Part shown: piece by piece, positions 1 to 11,829 of the stretch
How the letters are laid out: the number at the start of each line of letters is the position of its first letter
Numbering within the stretch: position 1 is the first letter of the stretch
Source: Hevea brasiliensis
Taxonomy: Eukaryota > Streptophyta > Magnoliopsida > Malpighiales > Euphorbiaceae
Assembly (NCBI RefSeq): GCF_030052815.1
Contig: NC_079507.1
Location: 59,729,119 to 59,793,118 of the forward strand
DNA length: 64,000 bases
Direction of reading: 5' to 3'
The notes under the pieces: model-generated
Told to the model about the DNA's origin: nothing
The model's database searches: none
Seen by the model: only the letters and a program-made list of their open reading frames with translations
Program-made: the position numbers and the translations under genes

Positions 1-756
1 AAATGACTCCTCTTGAGTCCTGATTAGAACTAGCCTCTCCATTACGCTGATTACTTCTGTTGCCTGTAATTCCTCCTCTACTTCCTCTTCTATTAACCTG
101 TTGTCCATTTGGATTACGGCTAATAAGAACACTACTGGCAGGCTGTGAAGATTGAGTACTCTCTGTACGAAGGACCCGTGTGAACGTTTCATGCAAAGAG
201 GAAATCTCGTAATCGAGAGAATCGAGATTTAGCGCCTCGCATCAAGGAAGGCCTGCAAGAAAACTCATAACAGTCAGTTGCTCTCGTTGGGCCTGCTAAA
301 CTTTCACATCATGACTAAAAGGCAACAATACATTAAGTTCCTCATATACCCGTTTAAAATCCATAAAATAAGCCGTGAGAGACTTATCCTCTTTCTCAGC
401 ACGGTAGAATGCCTTACAAACATCATAAATACAGGTGATATTCCCTTTACCAGAATACAGAAAATCTAAGTAATCCATCAATTCCTTAACAAATTCACAG
501 TGATTAATTAAACTAATTCCTCACTATGAATCGAGTTTCGAAGATGCAAAAACAACCGAGCATCCTCCCTTAGCTAAGTTTGTCGTGTATCATCAGTGAG
601 TGGATCTTTAGTAAGGTGATCATCCTTATCAATGCTACGCAAATAGACCCTAACAGTCTTACTCTACTCCAGGTAATTCAAACCATTAAGTTTGTGTTCC
701 GTGATCTTAGTCATCATCGGAATCACATCAGAAATAATATTCTTATTGTCTGCCAT
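1..756 (-). mobile_element. Copia retrotransposon B, decayed gag region (runs off left edge)
   Basis: Read on the minus strand, a gag-like frame opens at an ATG at 754-756, a few hundred bases inside the primer-binding site at 1036-1047. It contains segments such as LYSGKGNITCIYDVCKAFYR and SLTAYFMDFKRVYEELNVLL (about 296-481), followed by REQLTVMSFLAGLP. These are typical of the gag (UBN2-type) part of plant Ty1/copia polyproteins. The frame is broken: there are stop codons in the first 60 codons and after the VLLPFSHDVKV segment, so the copy is dead. The remaining polyprotein and the other LTR lie beyond base 1. Family assignment is confident; the exact lineage is not. Confidence 0.8.
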
Positions 757-1035
757 TTGTTGAGAGAGAAAACTAACCGAAACGCTAATTCAAAGTGCTT
801 ATAGCAGCAAAATAATCCAAAATCACAAATCAAGCAAATACCAAAATAAGATCTGAGAGCCAAACCTCAGAAGTCCTTTAATGGTATACTGGATCAGGCA
901 ACAGCACACAGTGGTGGAATGAAGGGGTTGAGGCGACGCCGGCGATGTTGATCGGGATTGAAACGGCCGGTCGGCGGCAAAGGTCTCTCCTGAGCTGGGT
1001 AGTGAGAACAAATAGTCACCCTAGATTGATGACCT

Positions 1036-1047
1036 GCTCTGATACCA
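1036..1047 (-). other. Primer-binding site of copia element B
   Basis: The minus strand reads TGGTATCAGAGC, the canonical 12-base site complementary to the 3' end of initiator tRNA-Met used by most plant copia elements. It directly abuts the ACA end of the LTR at 1048-1247, as expected for a 5' LTR. Confidence 0.88.
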
Positions 1048-1247
1048 TGTAGAAAGAGATGATTCTCATTTATTTCAATTAATCTGTACATGGGTATATA
1101 TATACAATTGATTTCTATAATTGTGTTCTACTAATTAGGAAGAAATCCTAAATAAGAAATTCTATATAGGAATACAGAATACAGAATATACAGAGAAATA
1201 ATATAGTGATTGACTTTCCATAACATTGTGATTGACTTTCCATAACA
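1048..1247 (-). mobile_element. 5' LTR of copia element B (about 200 bp)
   Basis: On the minus strand the LTR starts TGTTATGGAAAGTC at 1247 and ends CTTTCTACA at 1048, giving the usual TG...CA ends. The primer-binding site follows immediately. A TATA-rich stretch lies around 1092-1104. The outer end carries a 21-bp tandem repeat (about 1207-1247), so the true first base could be 1247 or about 1226; I chose 1247 because the interrupted element A frame resumes right beside it. The partner LTR is outside the window, so age cannot be estimated. Confidence 0.75.
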
Positions 1248-1760
1248 AGTCTGATTCTTATTATTGCTTTTGGATGCTACTGCAGCTTCTCCTGAAGCTG
1301 TACTGCCCTGAAGAAAATACAATCCTAAAAATCAAACTGCTCTTCATGAGTACCATAGAGCATTTGCACACTTTGAGAACTCCATTCTCTGCATGGTATC
1401 TAAATCCATGAGAGTCAAATGTCCCAAGAAAAATCAGGTTCCTCTTTAGTTCAGGAACATGCCAACATTTTATAGTTCTAACAACGCCATCAAACATCCT
1501 CAATTTGATGTTACCAATTCCTTCCACAGATAATGCACGATCAATGCCCATAAGCACCTTGCCACTCATCTGTTTGTAAGTAACAAATAAGTTTCTGTGT
1601 GGACACATATGATAAGTAGCACTAGTATCAACAATCCAGGAATTTTGTCTATGATCTGAAATCACAAATAATATTTTCCCAGCACTGTCATCACCATCAG
1701 AATCGATAAAATTGTCAACCACATTCGCAGAACTTTCTAGTTGCTTTCCCTTTTATTTTT
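1248..1760 (-). mobile_element. Copia retrotransposon A, protease region, cut by element B
   Basis: The minus strand encodes a copia-type aspartic protease region. WIVDTSATYHMCPHR (around 1600-1640) matches the D-[ST]-[GA] catalytic pattern with Ser-Ala after Asp-Thr, and is followed by the HVPELKRNLIFLG motif. A second frame continues with FLQGSTASGEAAVASKSN, which normally leads into the integrase GAG_pre region; here it stops at the LTR of element B at 1247. At least one frameshift separates the two parts, so the copy is non-functional. Confidence 0.8.
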
Positions 1761-1769
1761 CAACTTGGA

Positions 1770-1811
1770 ACATTCTCTCCTGTAATGACATTGCTCCCCA
1801 CACTCAAAACA
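1770..1811 (-). mobile_element. Zinc knuckle of copia element A gag
   Basis: The minus strand encodes CFECGEQCHYRREC, a complete CX2CX4HX4C retroviral-type zinc knuckle, between the gag and protease regions of element A. In the family it binds the element RNA. It is out of frame with both neighbours, so indels have broken the polyprotein. Confidence 0.8.
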
Positions 1812-1839
1812 GTTAGCCTTTTTCATTCTTGTCTTAGAT

Positions 1840-2500
1840 CTGACCTTAGATTTTTTCCTGCGGGAAGAACCCTCCCTTGAATGTGTTTTTCCCCTGCTCA
1901 CCATACCTTCCCCCTCAAATCTTTCTCTATTATCTGGGAAATTTTTTTCAACTCCTTCGATTTTAAAAAATTACTAACATCGTTTAGTGAAATAATGTCT
2001 TTCCCATACAACAAAGTATCAACAAAAGTCTCATAGGAGGGTAGCAAAGAACATAACACAATAAAGGCCTGATCCTCACTATCTATATCAATATCAATAT
2101 TCTTAAGGTCTATAATGATTGAATTAAATTCATCCATATGTTCTTTAATAGGCGTACCTTCACTCATTCTCATATTGTAAAGTCTTTTCTTTAGGTACAG
2201 GCGGTTGGTCAGCAATTTAGCTGAGTATAACTCCTCCAATTTCTTTCATGTTGCAGACGCTGAGCTTTCACCAGCAATCTCGCGTAGGATATTATCAGTT
2301 ATACTCATGAAAATCGCACTTAAAGCTCTCTCCTTTAGATCAGCCTTCTCTGCCTCTTTCACACATTCTGGAAAGTTATCCTTGATTGCCTTTCATAGAC
2401 CTTGCAGGATCAAGGAAGATTTGATTTTAATCTTTCACAGACTGAAACTCGATCCACCATTAAACTTTTCTATCTCATACTTCATTGAAGACGACGCCAT
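1840..2500 (-). mobile_element. Copia element A gag (UBN2-type)
   Basis: An ATG at 2498-2500 on the minus strand opens a frame that starts MASSSMKYEIEKFNGG, the usual start of copia gag. An early stop and frameshifts follow, and the frame resumes as an intact stretch at about 2239-1898 with LYNMRMSEGTPIKEHMDEFN and a segment ending in LPSYETFVDTLL. These are UBN2/gag hallmarks. The order gag, zinc knuckle and protease is collinear on the minus strand, which supports a single decayed element interrupted at 1247. Confidence 0.8.
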
Positions 2501-2527
2501 CTATAAACCCTAGGTTTTGCGCACAAA

Positions 2528-2539
2528 GCTCTGATATCA
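2528..2539 (-). other. Primer-binding site of copia element A (one mismatch)
   Basis: The minus strand reads TGATATCAGAGC. It differs from the canonical TGGTATCAGAGC at one base and lies 28 bp upstream of the gag start of element A. A TG-starting LTR edge is seen at about 2543 on the plus strand. Confidence 0.7.
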
Positions 2540-2542
2540 GTT

Positions 2543-2900
2543 TGTTATGACAGGCACGCAAATCTAAGGCACACACACATATCGCACAATCACACAGTAT
2601 AGAAAAGAGAAAAAGAATAACACGGGATTTAACATGGTTCAACCGTAAGGTCTACGTCCACGGGCAAGATAAGAGAAAAAAGTTCCACTGTGATGAAAAG
2701 AGCAAGATACAATCACTTAGAACTCTCAACTCCTAACCCCATTGTATTTCCCGAATATCTCACAACTCTATCGGCTCGTGCCCTCCGCTACCACCACAGA
2801 TCTCACTCTTTACCCCAATCGGGTCGCAGCCTAAAACTTTTGGGTCAGATAACAATTCGGGTCTATAAAAATATATCCAAAATTCAAGCCAAAAAATAAG
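2543..2900 (-). mobile_element. Probable 5' LTR of copia element A (outer edge unresolved)
   Basis: The inner edge is next to the primer-binding site: plus-strand TGTTATGACAGG from 2543. The segment then contains a GGTCTACGTCCACGG block that I recognise from plant copia LTRs. I could not find the outer terminus, because the other LTR is not in the window. The right boundary near 2900 is therefore a guess based on where the character of the sequence changes. Confidence 0.5.
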
Positions 2901-3549
2901 AAGGGTATTGTACTGTCTTTTTTGCATTTGTATGAAATTTATGTGCTGTGTGTAAGTATCATATCTGGAATTATCCAATTGAAATTTTTGCCAGCCAGAA
3001 GTTGGGTTTTAGTATCTGAATATCTGATTGAGTTTGCTTTCACATCAGACATCTGTTGTTCCTGAAATGGGTTTTAGTGCAACATCCAGCTTAAAGAAAT
3101 CAAGTTTAATTTTGGTTGGATCTGGCCTTCAACCATTTGAGAATCATGGTTCTATGGTAGATTTCTTCTAGCCTGATGGATCACATGAGAATTGAATGCA
3201 AGAAAATATATAGAAGTGAAATATGAGTTTTATATGAGGAGCTAAGGTTTTTGTAGCTTGTTTTCATTTCAATTGCATCAAGATTCCAAGTTAAATAGGA
3301 CTGATGTTGCAACAGTAGGAAAAGGAGAGTGACATTATGCAATTTGATCCAATCAAGTCCCTAATAGTGATTCTGGGCTTCTGGCCTTGAGGTCTTGTTT
3401 TCAAGCGTGCCTAAAATGTCTCACATTTCTTTTTGACCCATTTGAAAGCTCATTCTATACAAAATGAGTGGAATAATTTGTGTTTTAAGTGAGGCATGTG
3501 ATTATTGTCTTTGAACATGAAGTGCTGACTTTCTTTCCCTTGATTTTAT

Positions 3550-5533
3550 TAGCATGGCAAAATTGTACCTAGGGAGGAGTTCTAAAAGATTTTGGCAAAA
3601 GAGAAGACAGAACAACTTGAGGTAATTCAGATAAAAAGATCAACTTGGTTTATTCATTTACCAAAATGGCTTATGAATTTCTTTTATGAGGAAGAAATAT
3701 ATTTCCAGTTCTTTTTGTTATGTTTCAAGGAGATCTTTTCCTTCCCTCTGTTCCTCCTACACCCTTTAGACTGCAATGATTCTCCGTTTGTGGCCTGACA
3801 TTGTCTGTTTTTCCTATTGTTTATATTTAACAAGTTCCATATTGGATCAAATTGTACACGTGATCCTAATCTTCAAAAACTTCTTAAAATTTTCCGGATA
3901 GAATGCTTTAACTGACTTGTACACGTTCTTCAATCTAGTTTGTGGATGCAATTTCTAAAACTTTTCATTTATTCCCAGTTTCTGCTGTAAGTTATCTACT
4001 GAGGCTTTTAGATACAGATAGGCAGTTACATTTTTTGGTTGTATTCTAATAGAGGATAAAATGGTCAGTACATTTCCTTGGCAAGTAAGATTTGGCCCTA
4101 CTTTCCCTTTATCCTTACCACATGAGCCCATGTTCTGGAGTTCTAATTCTTTATTAATTCAACTTGAAAATCTATTAATGATGGATCATGGTGCACTAGA
4201 TCCTCTTTCTTCTTTGTTAGATGAACTACTGACTGCAATCATATTGTGCTTTCAACTTAAAAGGCAAATGTCAGGAAATTTGAAAAAAAAATGGAAAATA
4301 TATAGGGTTTTCCATTGACCTTATCCGACATGGAAAGGTTTTTGTTGAAACAATCAATGCCTTTTGTGAAGCAAAGCATCCTATTTTATATAGGAATTTC
4401 ATGTACACATTCATTACAGAAAGAAAGATTCAACTGGATTGGTGTTTTGGGATGCTTGGAGAATATGTGCCTCTTGATTTTGGTAAAATTCAATTCAGCA
4501 TTATCGAAAAGTTGACACAAATGTGCACTTATACATAAAAAAGAACTGTACTAATATATTTAGGCCCGTTGATGAAATGATGAGATGAGTGAACCATCAG
4601 AACTATTTGTTTATGAGTCAGACTTCAAGTTCATCAATTAGTGTCTATTTAATGCTTAAATTATAATACACAGCAATTTTTTCTTTATCTCAATTGAGAG
4701 ATTACCATGCATCTGCGGACAATGATAATAGAATTCATTTTTCTTACGATGGAGTATTTATCCATGAGTCACAAACTTCATCCTTCTATTTGTGCTTGTC
4801 TGATATTGATGAAGAGGAGGAAGAGGAAGAGGAGGAGAAAATTACACTCAATTGGAGTGTTCTAAAGTCTACTCCTCAGCTTTGCAAGTCAAAGGTATGT
4901 TATTCTCCATTAAAATTACACTCAAATTCTTTGCCTTAGCTGAGTCAATCACACATGAATATGTCTTAAAAAAAAAAAAAAAAAAAAAAAAGACACGCAT
5001 GAATATGCACACGCATTTAGTGCCTTCTGAGTACTGTCCTCTGCTTAATTAACGGTAGTGATTTTTTCTGCTAAATTATGCGGGCTTCCTTGCCTCGCTG
5101 AGACCCATTTGCACGCAGGCTGCCAGCAGAACCATTGTCTTAATCATCTGGTTCTGAAGCATGCTTGATCACTATAATTCTCATCTCCTGGTTTTCAAAC
5201 ATATTTGTTGTATGAACATTTTTCTTGTGTTATCCTTCTAGTAGAAAATGTTTAAATCACTTGCATTATTTTTAAGTCGTAGAATCCCACTGGGCAGAAG
5301 CAGAAGATTTTTTTTCTTTTCTTATCAGGACCAGGAGATTGAAAATTCACTGGGCCAATCTGTGTTCTGACAAATTTGATTCCTGAATATTAATCACCCA
5401 GGTTTTTCTTTTTTTTCTTCCACACATTTCAAGCACATGCATTTTTTTCTTGCCATCTTTCATCCTGCAGGAAAAACCTAAAAAGGATGATTCCATGCCT
5501 ATTGAGGAGGCAATAGAAGATTCAGAGAACTAG
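3550..5533 (+). pseudogene. Broken multi-exon gene fragment, unidentified
   Basis: Several open segments look like exons of one host gene. One begins at an ATG at 4061 and carries PHEPMFWSSNSLL and MDHGALDPLSSLLDELLTAI. After an A-run at about 4283-4291 the frame shifts to a second segment with DLIRHGKVFVETINAFCEAK and QLDWCFGMLGEYVPLDFGKI (to about 4507). A splice-compatible acceptor near 4698 leads to a segment with HFSYDGVFIHESQTSSFYLC and a run of nine glutamates, ending at a GT donor after 4890. A phase-compatible exon at 5471-5533 ends in a TAG stop. A short upstream piece at about 3555-3620 contains an in-frame stop. I do not recognise the protein. The frameshift and missing 5' end beside copia element A suggest a truncated pseudogene, but a badly resolved real gene is possible. 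Confidence 0.4.
4950..5007. repeat. Poly(A) tract flanked by a 14-bp direct repeat
   Basis: CACACATGAATATG (4950-4963) and CACGCATGAATATG (4994-5007) flank a run of about 24 A (4968-4991). The pair differ at one base. This is the footprint expected of a retroposed poly(A) tail with its target-site duplication, or of slippage around a direct repeat. It lies in the last intron of the broken gene. Confidence 0.6.
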
Positions 5534-8500
5534 ACTGATTTTCTCATGGGCTTTAGAGAAGAAGAGTGATACTTAGCTACTTTTGTACTTCAAACAAGAA
5601 GTTTCTTGGAGGCATATGTATTACGAAATCCAGTGATTGAAACTAAGAGTTGATTAGATCAATGAAAGGTTGGAGTAAGTTTCATGATTGTCCTTGCCAA
5701 ATGAGTGTCTTTTTTTTCCTTTTTTAAAGAAAAACAATTGGTTGATGAGGTTTTTTTTAATCTAAAATCTCTATCGACATTCCAATCCCCGCATTTGCTT
5801 AAATATAATTAATGCAAAGCTTAAATGGGCTCCCTGAGGAGGTTAGTAACTTCGCATGCAATTTTTGCAGCTGAAAAGCCCAAGGCTTGAGAACTTGTCA
5901 ACCTTAGATAGGTGGGGCTAAATTCTAATAGCTTGAAAATCCTCCCCCACATGAGTCAATGGAATTGGATCCACCTTGCCAGATTCGGGTGCAAAATGGA
6001 GTTATCAAGAATGCTACTGTTATTCTAATTCTTTACGTGAATCCGTCTAGACACGGGCAAAGATGGACTAACATAGATTGGTTTGGATTAACAAATGAGT
6101 TTCGAGTACATAACTCTTTTACTATGTCAGCCATTTTGGGTGTGATGCCAAATCAATATGACTCATCCTTTTTAACCCTTTTCTTCTTTGAAGATGTTTA
6201 CTTTTGTTTTTGGATTACGGCTTTATTTATTTCATGAAAAAAAATTTTAAATTTTTTATATTTTTTAACATTTAAATCACTCGTGAAAATAGATTAAAGA
6301 AAAATTAGATCTTTTTTAAACAAAATAATTGAGTTATTTTTATTTTGTAGATTTTAATAATCTTATTAATAGTGAAAACACTTTTATATATATTTATGAT
6401 ATAAAATACATATTATGAATATGATATTATAATCAAATAATGAAAAATATTTTCATAAATTATTTTTCACAAAGTAAATTAAGCCTAAGTAATAAAAAAA
6501 TTTAAATCATTGCAATTAAGAGTGAAGGTTAATATTAGTCAAAATTGCAAGTGGGATCCAAATTCTTCTCCCACTAAAGAATATTAAAATTAAATTTCAA
6601 TAGTTTATTTCTAAACCTAAACTACCTTATATTCTTTTATAAAGGCAATAAATAGTTCAATCACTTCTGACATAGTTTTCAAATCTTGGAAATTCCAAGA
6701 TTGCTTCACTTCTTTAACAGCAATTTTTTTTCCCTAATAAGTATGTGTTTCATGTTTTCAGACCCATGTTGTTGAAGGGCAATTGAGGCAGTTTGAACCC
6801 ACCTAATTATTACAAGGAACCTCTGCTCTGCTACAGTTGATCAGAAGTAAAAGATGGGACCAAAATGAAGGAGCATAATGAGGAGTTATTGATACCTTTG
6901 AAAAGTGTTAGCAAAGGCTCATGAAGAATCCCATGCAAGAAAAGATGATAGGGCTAGAGAAACACCCTTTTGGTGCTTAGAGTAAGATTTTCTTGTATTT
7001 GCTCTCTCCTTCTCATTTGAAAGTTATGGCACAATCCTTCCTTTTTTTTTTTTTTTTGGCCTTAGTGTCTTCCAAGCACACACATATTTAGCAATGTAAA
7101 TGTTAGGCAAGGCCAGAATTGTCCCCCTCTACCCATATCTCCCTTAATATATTCCCCTATGGCCTACACTATCTATCTGATAACTTTGCAAGATCTGAAA
7201 AGTACTTTGTATTCTTAATTTATTCTTCCCCTTCTCTCTCTTTCCATTCTGAAATTATTACATGAAATTATTTTATGTTATTATAGAGAATTTTAAATTA
7301 ATTAGTGCCTATGCTTGCATTTGCTGAACCATACTTTGTTCACCTGAATTCATTTGTTATGTGGTCCCATTCATAATGCATAGATTCTTGCTTGGACTTC
7401 AAATATACTAAATGCATCATTATTACCAAAATATGTATATCTATACTATCATTATTAGAATCTTTAATAAATAGTTGAATAAATTTATCTAATGTTAGCA
7501 AGGAGAAATCTAGTATTGAGTAAGAATAGTGAGTTGTTCTTTAACCATATAATTGTGATCAACATTGGATATTCTATAATCAGCCTTGAAAGAGAGAACC
7601 ACATTTGGTGGTTCAAAATTGCCTAATCATCTCACCTTGTTGCTCAAAATAAGGCCATGCAAGCCAAATCCTTGTTCATTCTTCTTGGGCTGCGTTTGGT
7701 ACGTACAAGCTGAAAATTGGTGGAGATATTTTCTTTAAAAAAAAATAAAAAGAAAATTATTATTATATATTTATTTTAAAAACTCTTTCAGATCTTTATT
7801 TTCTTGAATATTACTCTTAAATATTATTCGTGTAATTTTTTCATGATTATTCCCTTATCCCGAGCGAAATACAACTTTATTATTGTTGTTATTATTGCCC
7901 CCAAAGAATGGAAACACTCACACAAGCCTACCCATAAGCCCATTAAGGGCGTAATTTGTCTAAAATTTCCATTTTCAAAACCCAGCATAAAATACCCTTT
8001 TTCTGGGGTCCTATCAACGGCAACTTATGCCTCTTTCTTGGCCAAGAGATGCTTCTGTTCTGTCGTAATATCAATTGGTCATGAGAGACACAAGAAAGAA
8101 AATAAAATGTTTCAGTTTGGGTGAGAGAAGAGAATGACTAGAGCAAAATTGGTGAAAGCGCAATAATGAAAAGAGATTATTTATTTTATTTATAGAAGGT
8201 AGCTGAAGTTTTGACTAATAGAAATCTAATAAAAAAACATGAAGAAGAGAAGGGGGGACAATAGATCCTATTTCACTAACCCAGATGATATAGAAATGAT
8301 TAGGTCAGCAAGCAAGCACAATTAGAATAAATATGCTTAATGAGTTAAGGTTTTGTTGGAGACTCTGGCTGTCACCCAAAACATGATCAAGAAAAGATCC
8401 AAACAATTGCTGCCTTGCTTTCTTGCTTTGCCCCCCACCCCTTACCAAATTCCTTTGAAGAAAAGGCAGATTAAAAAAAGCATATGGTCAACCCTGTTTG

Positions 8501-11370
8501 ATTCTATGTTTGTGTCTCTATTAGCATTGTATGCTCTCCTTAAATGGGTTCAAATTTGAGAAGGTGTCTTAACCTCCCTCTTTCTTTATCATTAATCATC
8601 ATTAGTTTCCTTTCAATACTTTCTGTCATCAATTAGTCATGTTTCTCACTAAATACTAAACATCATTAACACATGGGCTCCACACTAACCATCCAAATTA
8701 GTACAGCCTCTCTATAAGTGTCTCATTGTCTTAAACTTGTTTTATATTTTACTTTTTGTTGAGACAAAAATAAAACCTTAACTACAATTTGTATGTTGTT
8801 ATTGAACTAGGGGTTTAAGTGAAAAAATTATACCATAAAATTAATGTATGTATAATAATATCATTATAATCGTAAATTATGATGAGTTTCACAAGTGTTT
8901 TATCGTACCATAATTAATAATTATAATAAAATTATCGTAATTACAACAGTTTTCTTTTAGATTTAAGATTTAATTTTTTTTTAACTAGTTAATTACTCAT
9001 TAGTTTGTGCCGCATAATCCGTCTCATTACCATTACCAACATGTCCAATAAAAGACCTACACGCATTCGTTTATTAATTTGCTTCGTGATTAGGGAACCC
9101 ATAATCTTTTGATAATCACTCTTTCAAAGCTGCTTTATAAAAAATTATTTTTCTTACTTGACTTGTGCGCATGCACTTCTGTGGTGGCTTTGTTATGCTA
9201 TGTTCTAAGGTCTATAATCTTTTTTTTTTTTTTCGCCAATCACAAGCAAGGAAAGTTCAAGGGGGAAAAAGCTTGTTCTATCTTTCAAAATTTTTTTATT
9301 GGATTTTCATTTTTGTAATTGAAGAGAAAAATTATCATTGCATAGATTCATTTTGATGTCAGATGTAGGCAAGTTTTTTCCATGGAGATAAAATTTTCAT
9401 TTTCTTTTAGAAGAGCATATTGGTAATTTCAATTCATCCTAATGGGAAAGGAAAATGTTTAAGCTGTTATGCCATCCTGTTGCTTCCAAAGAGAAATGAT
9501 AAAGTAGGGATAATTATGTAGAGATTAGGATTTGATAACTCAACCCTAAGCCTATCAAAAGCTTATTAGGGTTGATTTACCAGATTTAGCCCATCTTTGG
9601 TCTCTACCCTTTAATTGCTTATCATATGTGAAGTTAATTAGGTGCACATGAGTTGTGTTAGAAAGGTGTCTGCCTGGCAATTAGATCAGGCAACCCTTAA
9701 AATGATGTCTAAAAAGGCTAGCAATTGGGGGGCACCTCCTCTATGGACCAGGACTTCCCTACAATAAGCACACTATCCATGATGCTTGAAAAGGCTAGCA
9801 ATTTTTTGTATCCATGCCGTCCTTTAAGCTTGGATTTTGCTTCAGTCATCTTCTTGAAGCCATTGTTCCCATGAGAATGCAATAAAAAATTCTAATATCA
9901 AGATTTAAAAAGCTAATTATATATAAGATAAACACTCAATTAATAACAAGAAATGCATGATATAATGGGTTAATATTGTTCCCTTTCTATGTATCCAAGA
10001 TGTTTGCTTCTAATCTTTTATATTGTAAGCAAAAATATATGGAGGAAATGATTATCTACCCAAAGGGGAAACACTTCTTATATTTGCCTGGTAAAAGTCC
10101 ACTGAGTTTGCTATTGCTCTTTATCTACTAAACATGTTACCCTTTTTTCTACTAAAATTTAGAAATAAAAAAAAAGATAATAATAATAATAATAATGAAG
10201 AAAAGCTAGACATTGATATCCCAATTAATTTGGGAAGAAAGGGAACATAATTAGCAAGTTTAATTGAAATTGGCATATCTCCATATTGATCCCCACCATA
10301 CACACTCATTATTCATGCCAATGCCAAATCTGTACGAGGTTAAGAATAAATGGGTAAGAAAGGATTTCAAGAAAAAGAAGGTAATGACTCTTCAATATTG
10401 GACTATTGCTATCTGCCCACCACTGCAAAGATTGAGACATTTCACACATGTTCACTTTTCTTCTCCCATGTTTAAGAATAAAACTTACCACTCAAGAAAA
10501 TTTTTTACTTTTTATTTTTTTACAGTAGGATATTATTTATGTTTATTTTACAGTTTATAGTAATTGTCCCTCCTAATAATACATTCTCTAACAATTAAAC
10601 TTGAATTGTCCTCTTGGAAGCACAGTAAATCCTACCATTATTATATCGAACACTAATCATTGATATATTTAATTTTTTTTATTTAATATACAATAAAAGT
10701 GAAAAATAAGTAACCTATAGATGTTGATTGAAAATAATAACAATAATTGCAGCTACATATATTTGAAATGATTCACATAATTAATACTTGAATTAACACT
10801 TTAATGATTATGTGTTTGTTTGATAATATATCTTTAAAAAACTAAAATAGAGCTTTAATACTGTTGGGAGTTTGATGAAGGGAATCAAGGAGAAGAAACA
10901 TACAAAATGGAAGAAAGCTCAAAAAAATAAGATTTAAGAGACAAGGTGCAGTATAAAATAAAATGGTAGAGAGAGACTGATTGAAGTAGGAAGCAAATCA
11001 AAACAAAAATATCAAAATCATTGGTTACAATGTCATAACATCAAAAATCCCATTTTAAAAACCACAATCAACTTCAAATATCTTTGTCCACAGAATTCAA
11101 GAAATCTTAATTTAAAAATTATGTCATCTGCAGTTTGACTACCCCCACTTAATTGCTAAAATAATTCAATCATCGACATTATATATATATTTATTTTTCA
11201 CACTTCAGTTGGAGCTTTCAATTGATTGAAGATCCTGTACTTCCAAATTTCTGAACAATCAATTTCTCACATACCCAATTAATAAATAAATTCCAAGTAT
11301 ATAATAATTATAAGATTAAAACCACATTTTTAAAATTAATTATGTAAAGAAAAAGGGTTTGGTAGATTAA
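5534..11370. other. Intergenic DNA, no gene recognised
   Basis: AT-rich sequence with short chance ORFs only. It includes a T-run at 7043-7058, a GGGCTGCGTTTGGTACG sequence at about 7688 resembling a MITE end whose partner I cannot find, and an (ATA)n tract at about 10175-10195. No coding region, tRNA or structured RNA could be supported. Confidence 0.6.
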
Positions 11371-11379
11371 TAACCTCAA

Positions 11380-11820
11380 ATTAAATGGAATTGGCGCTGT
11401 GAGTGAGTAAATGGAGAGGCGGTAAAAACGCGGGAGTATGGGGAAGGGAGCGGTGAAAGCGAAAGAGTGTAGAAGTCGCGTCAAAGGGGACGAAATCTGG
11501 GGGAGGAAATTGCATGGGTCCCTCAAATCTAAGAGGTGAGCTGTTGCTTGTTTGACATCTCTCGCTTTTCTTTTTTTTTTTAATTTTTAAATTTTCATTT
11601 TCTTTGAAAGAAAGTGACCTTCGTAATTATTTTATTATTATTTGAAAAAAATAATATAATAAAAAAAAAAAAGAGGATCAGTGAAAGAAAGAGGTATTTG
11701 TGACCTTATCTTCCACCACCGCGCACCCACCTCTTTTACTTTTTCTTTCTTAATTATTGGGATTACTAGTTTCTATTGCCATCCATTCTTCCTTTTATTA
11801 CACATCTGCCACGGTCGGTG
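11380..11820. other. GC-richer island, function unknown
   Basis: A 0.4-kb stretch with clearly higher GC than its surroundings. It contains GGAGAGGCGG, AAAACGCGGGAG and, after AT-rich tracts, ACCACCGCGCACCCACC. Neither strand holds a convincing ORF. It may be a promoter or leader relic of a lost gene or a conserved noncoding element. Confidence 0.35.
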
Positions 11821-11829
11821 TTAATTCCT

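Noticed and set aside
4694..5052. ORF reading through the poly(A) tract as polylysine
   Set aside because: It reads past a good splice donor after 4890 into the intronic A run; the spliced reading to 5533 is more plausible.
8700..8730. TGTCTC auxin response element
   Set aside because: A six-base match far from any promoter is expected by chance in 64 kb.
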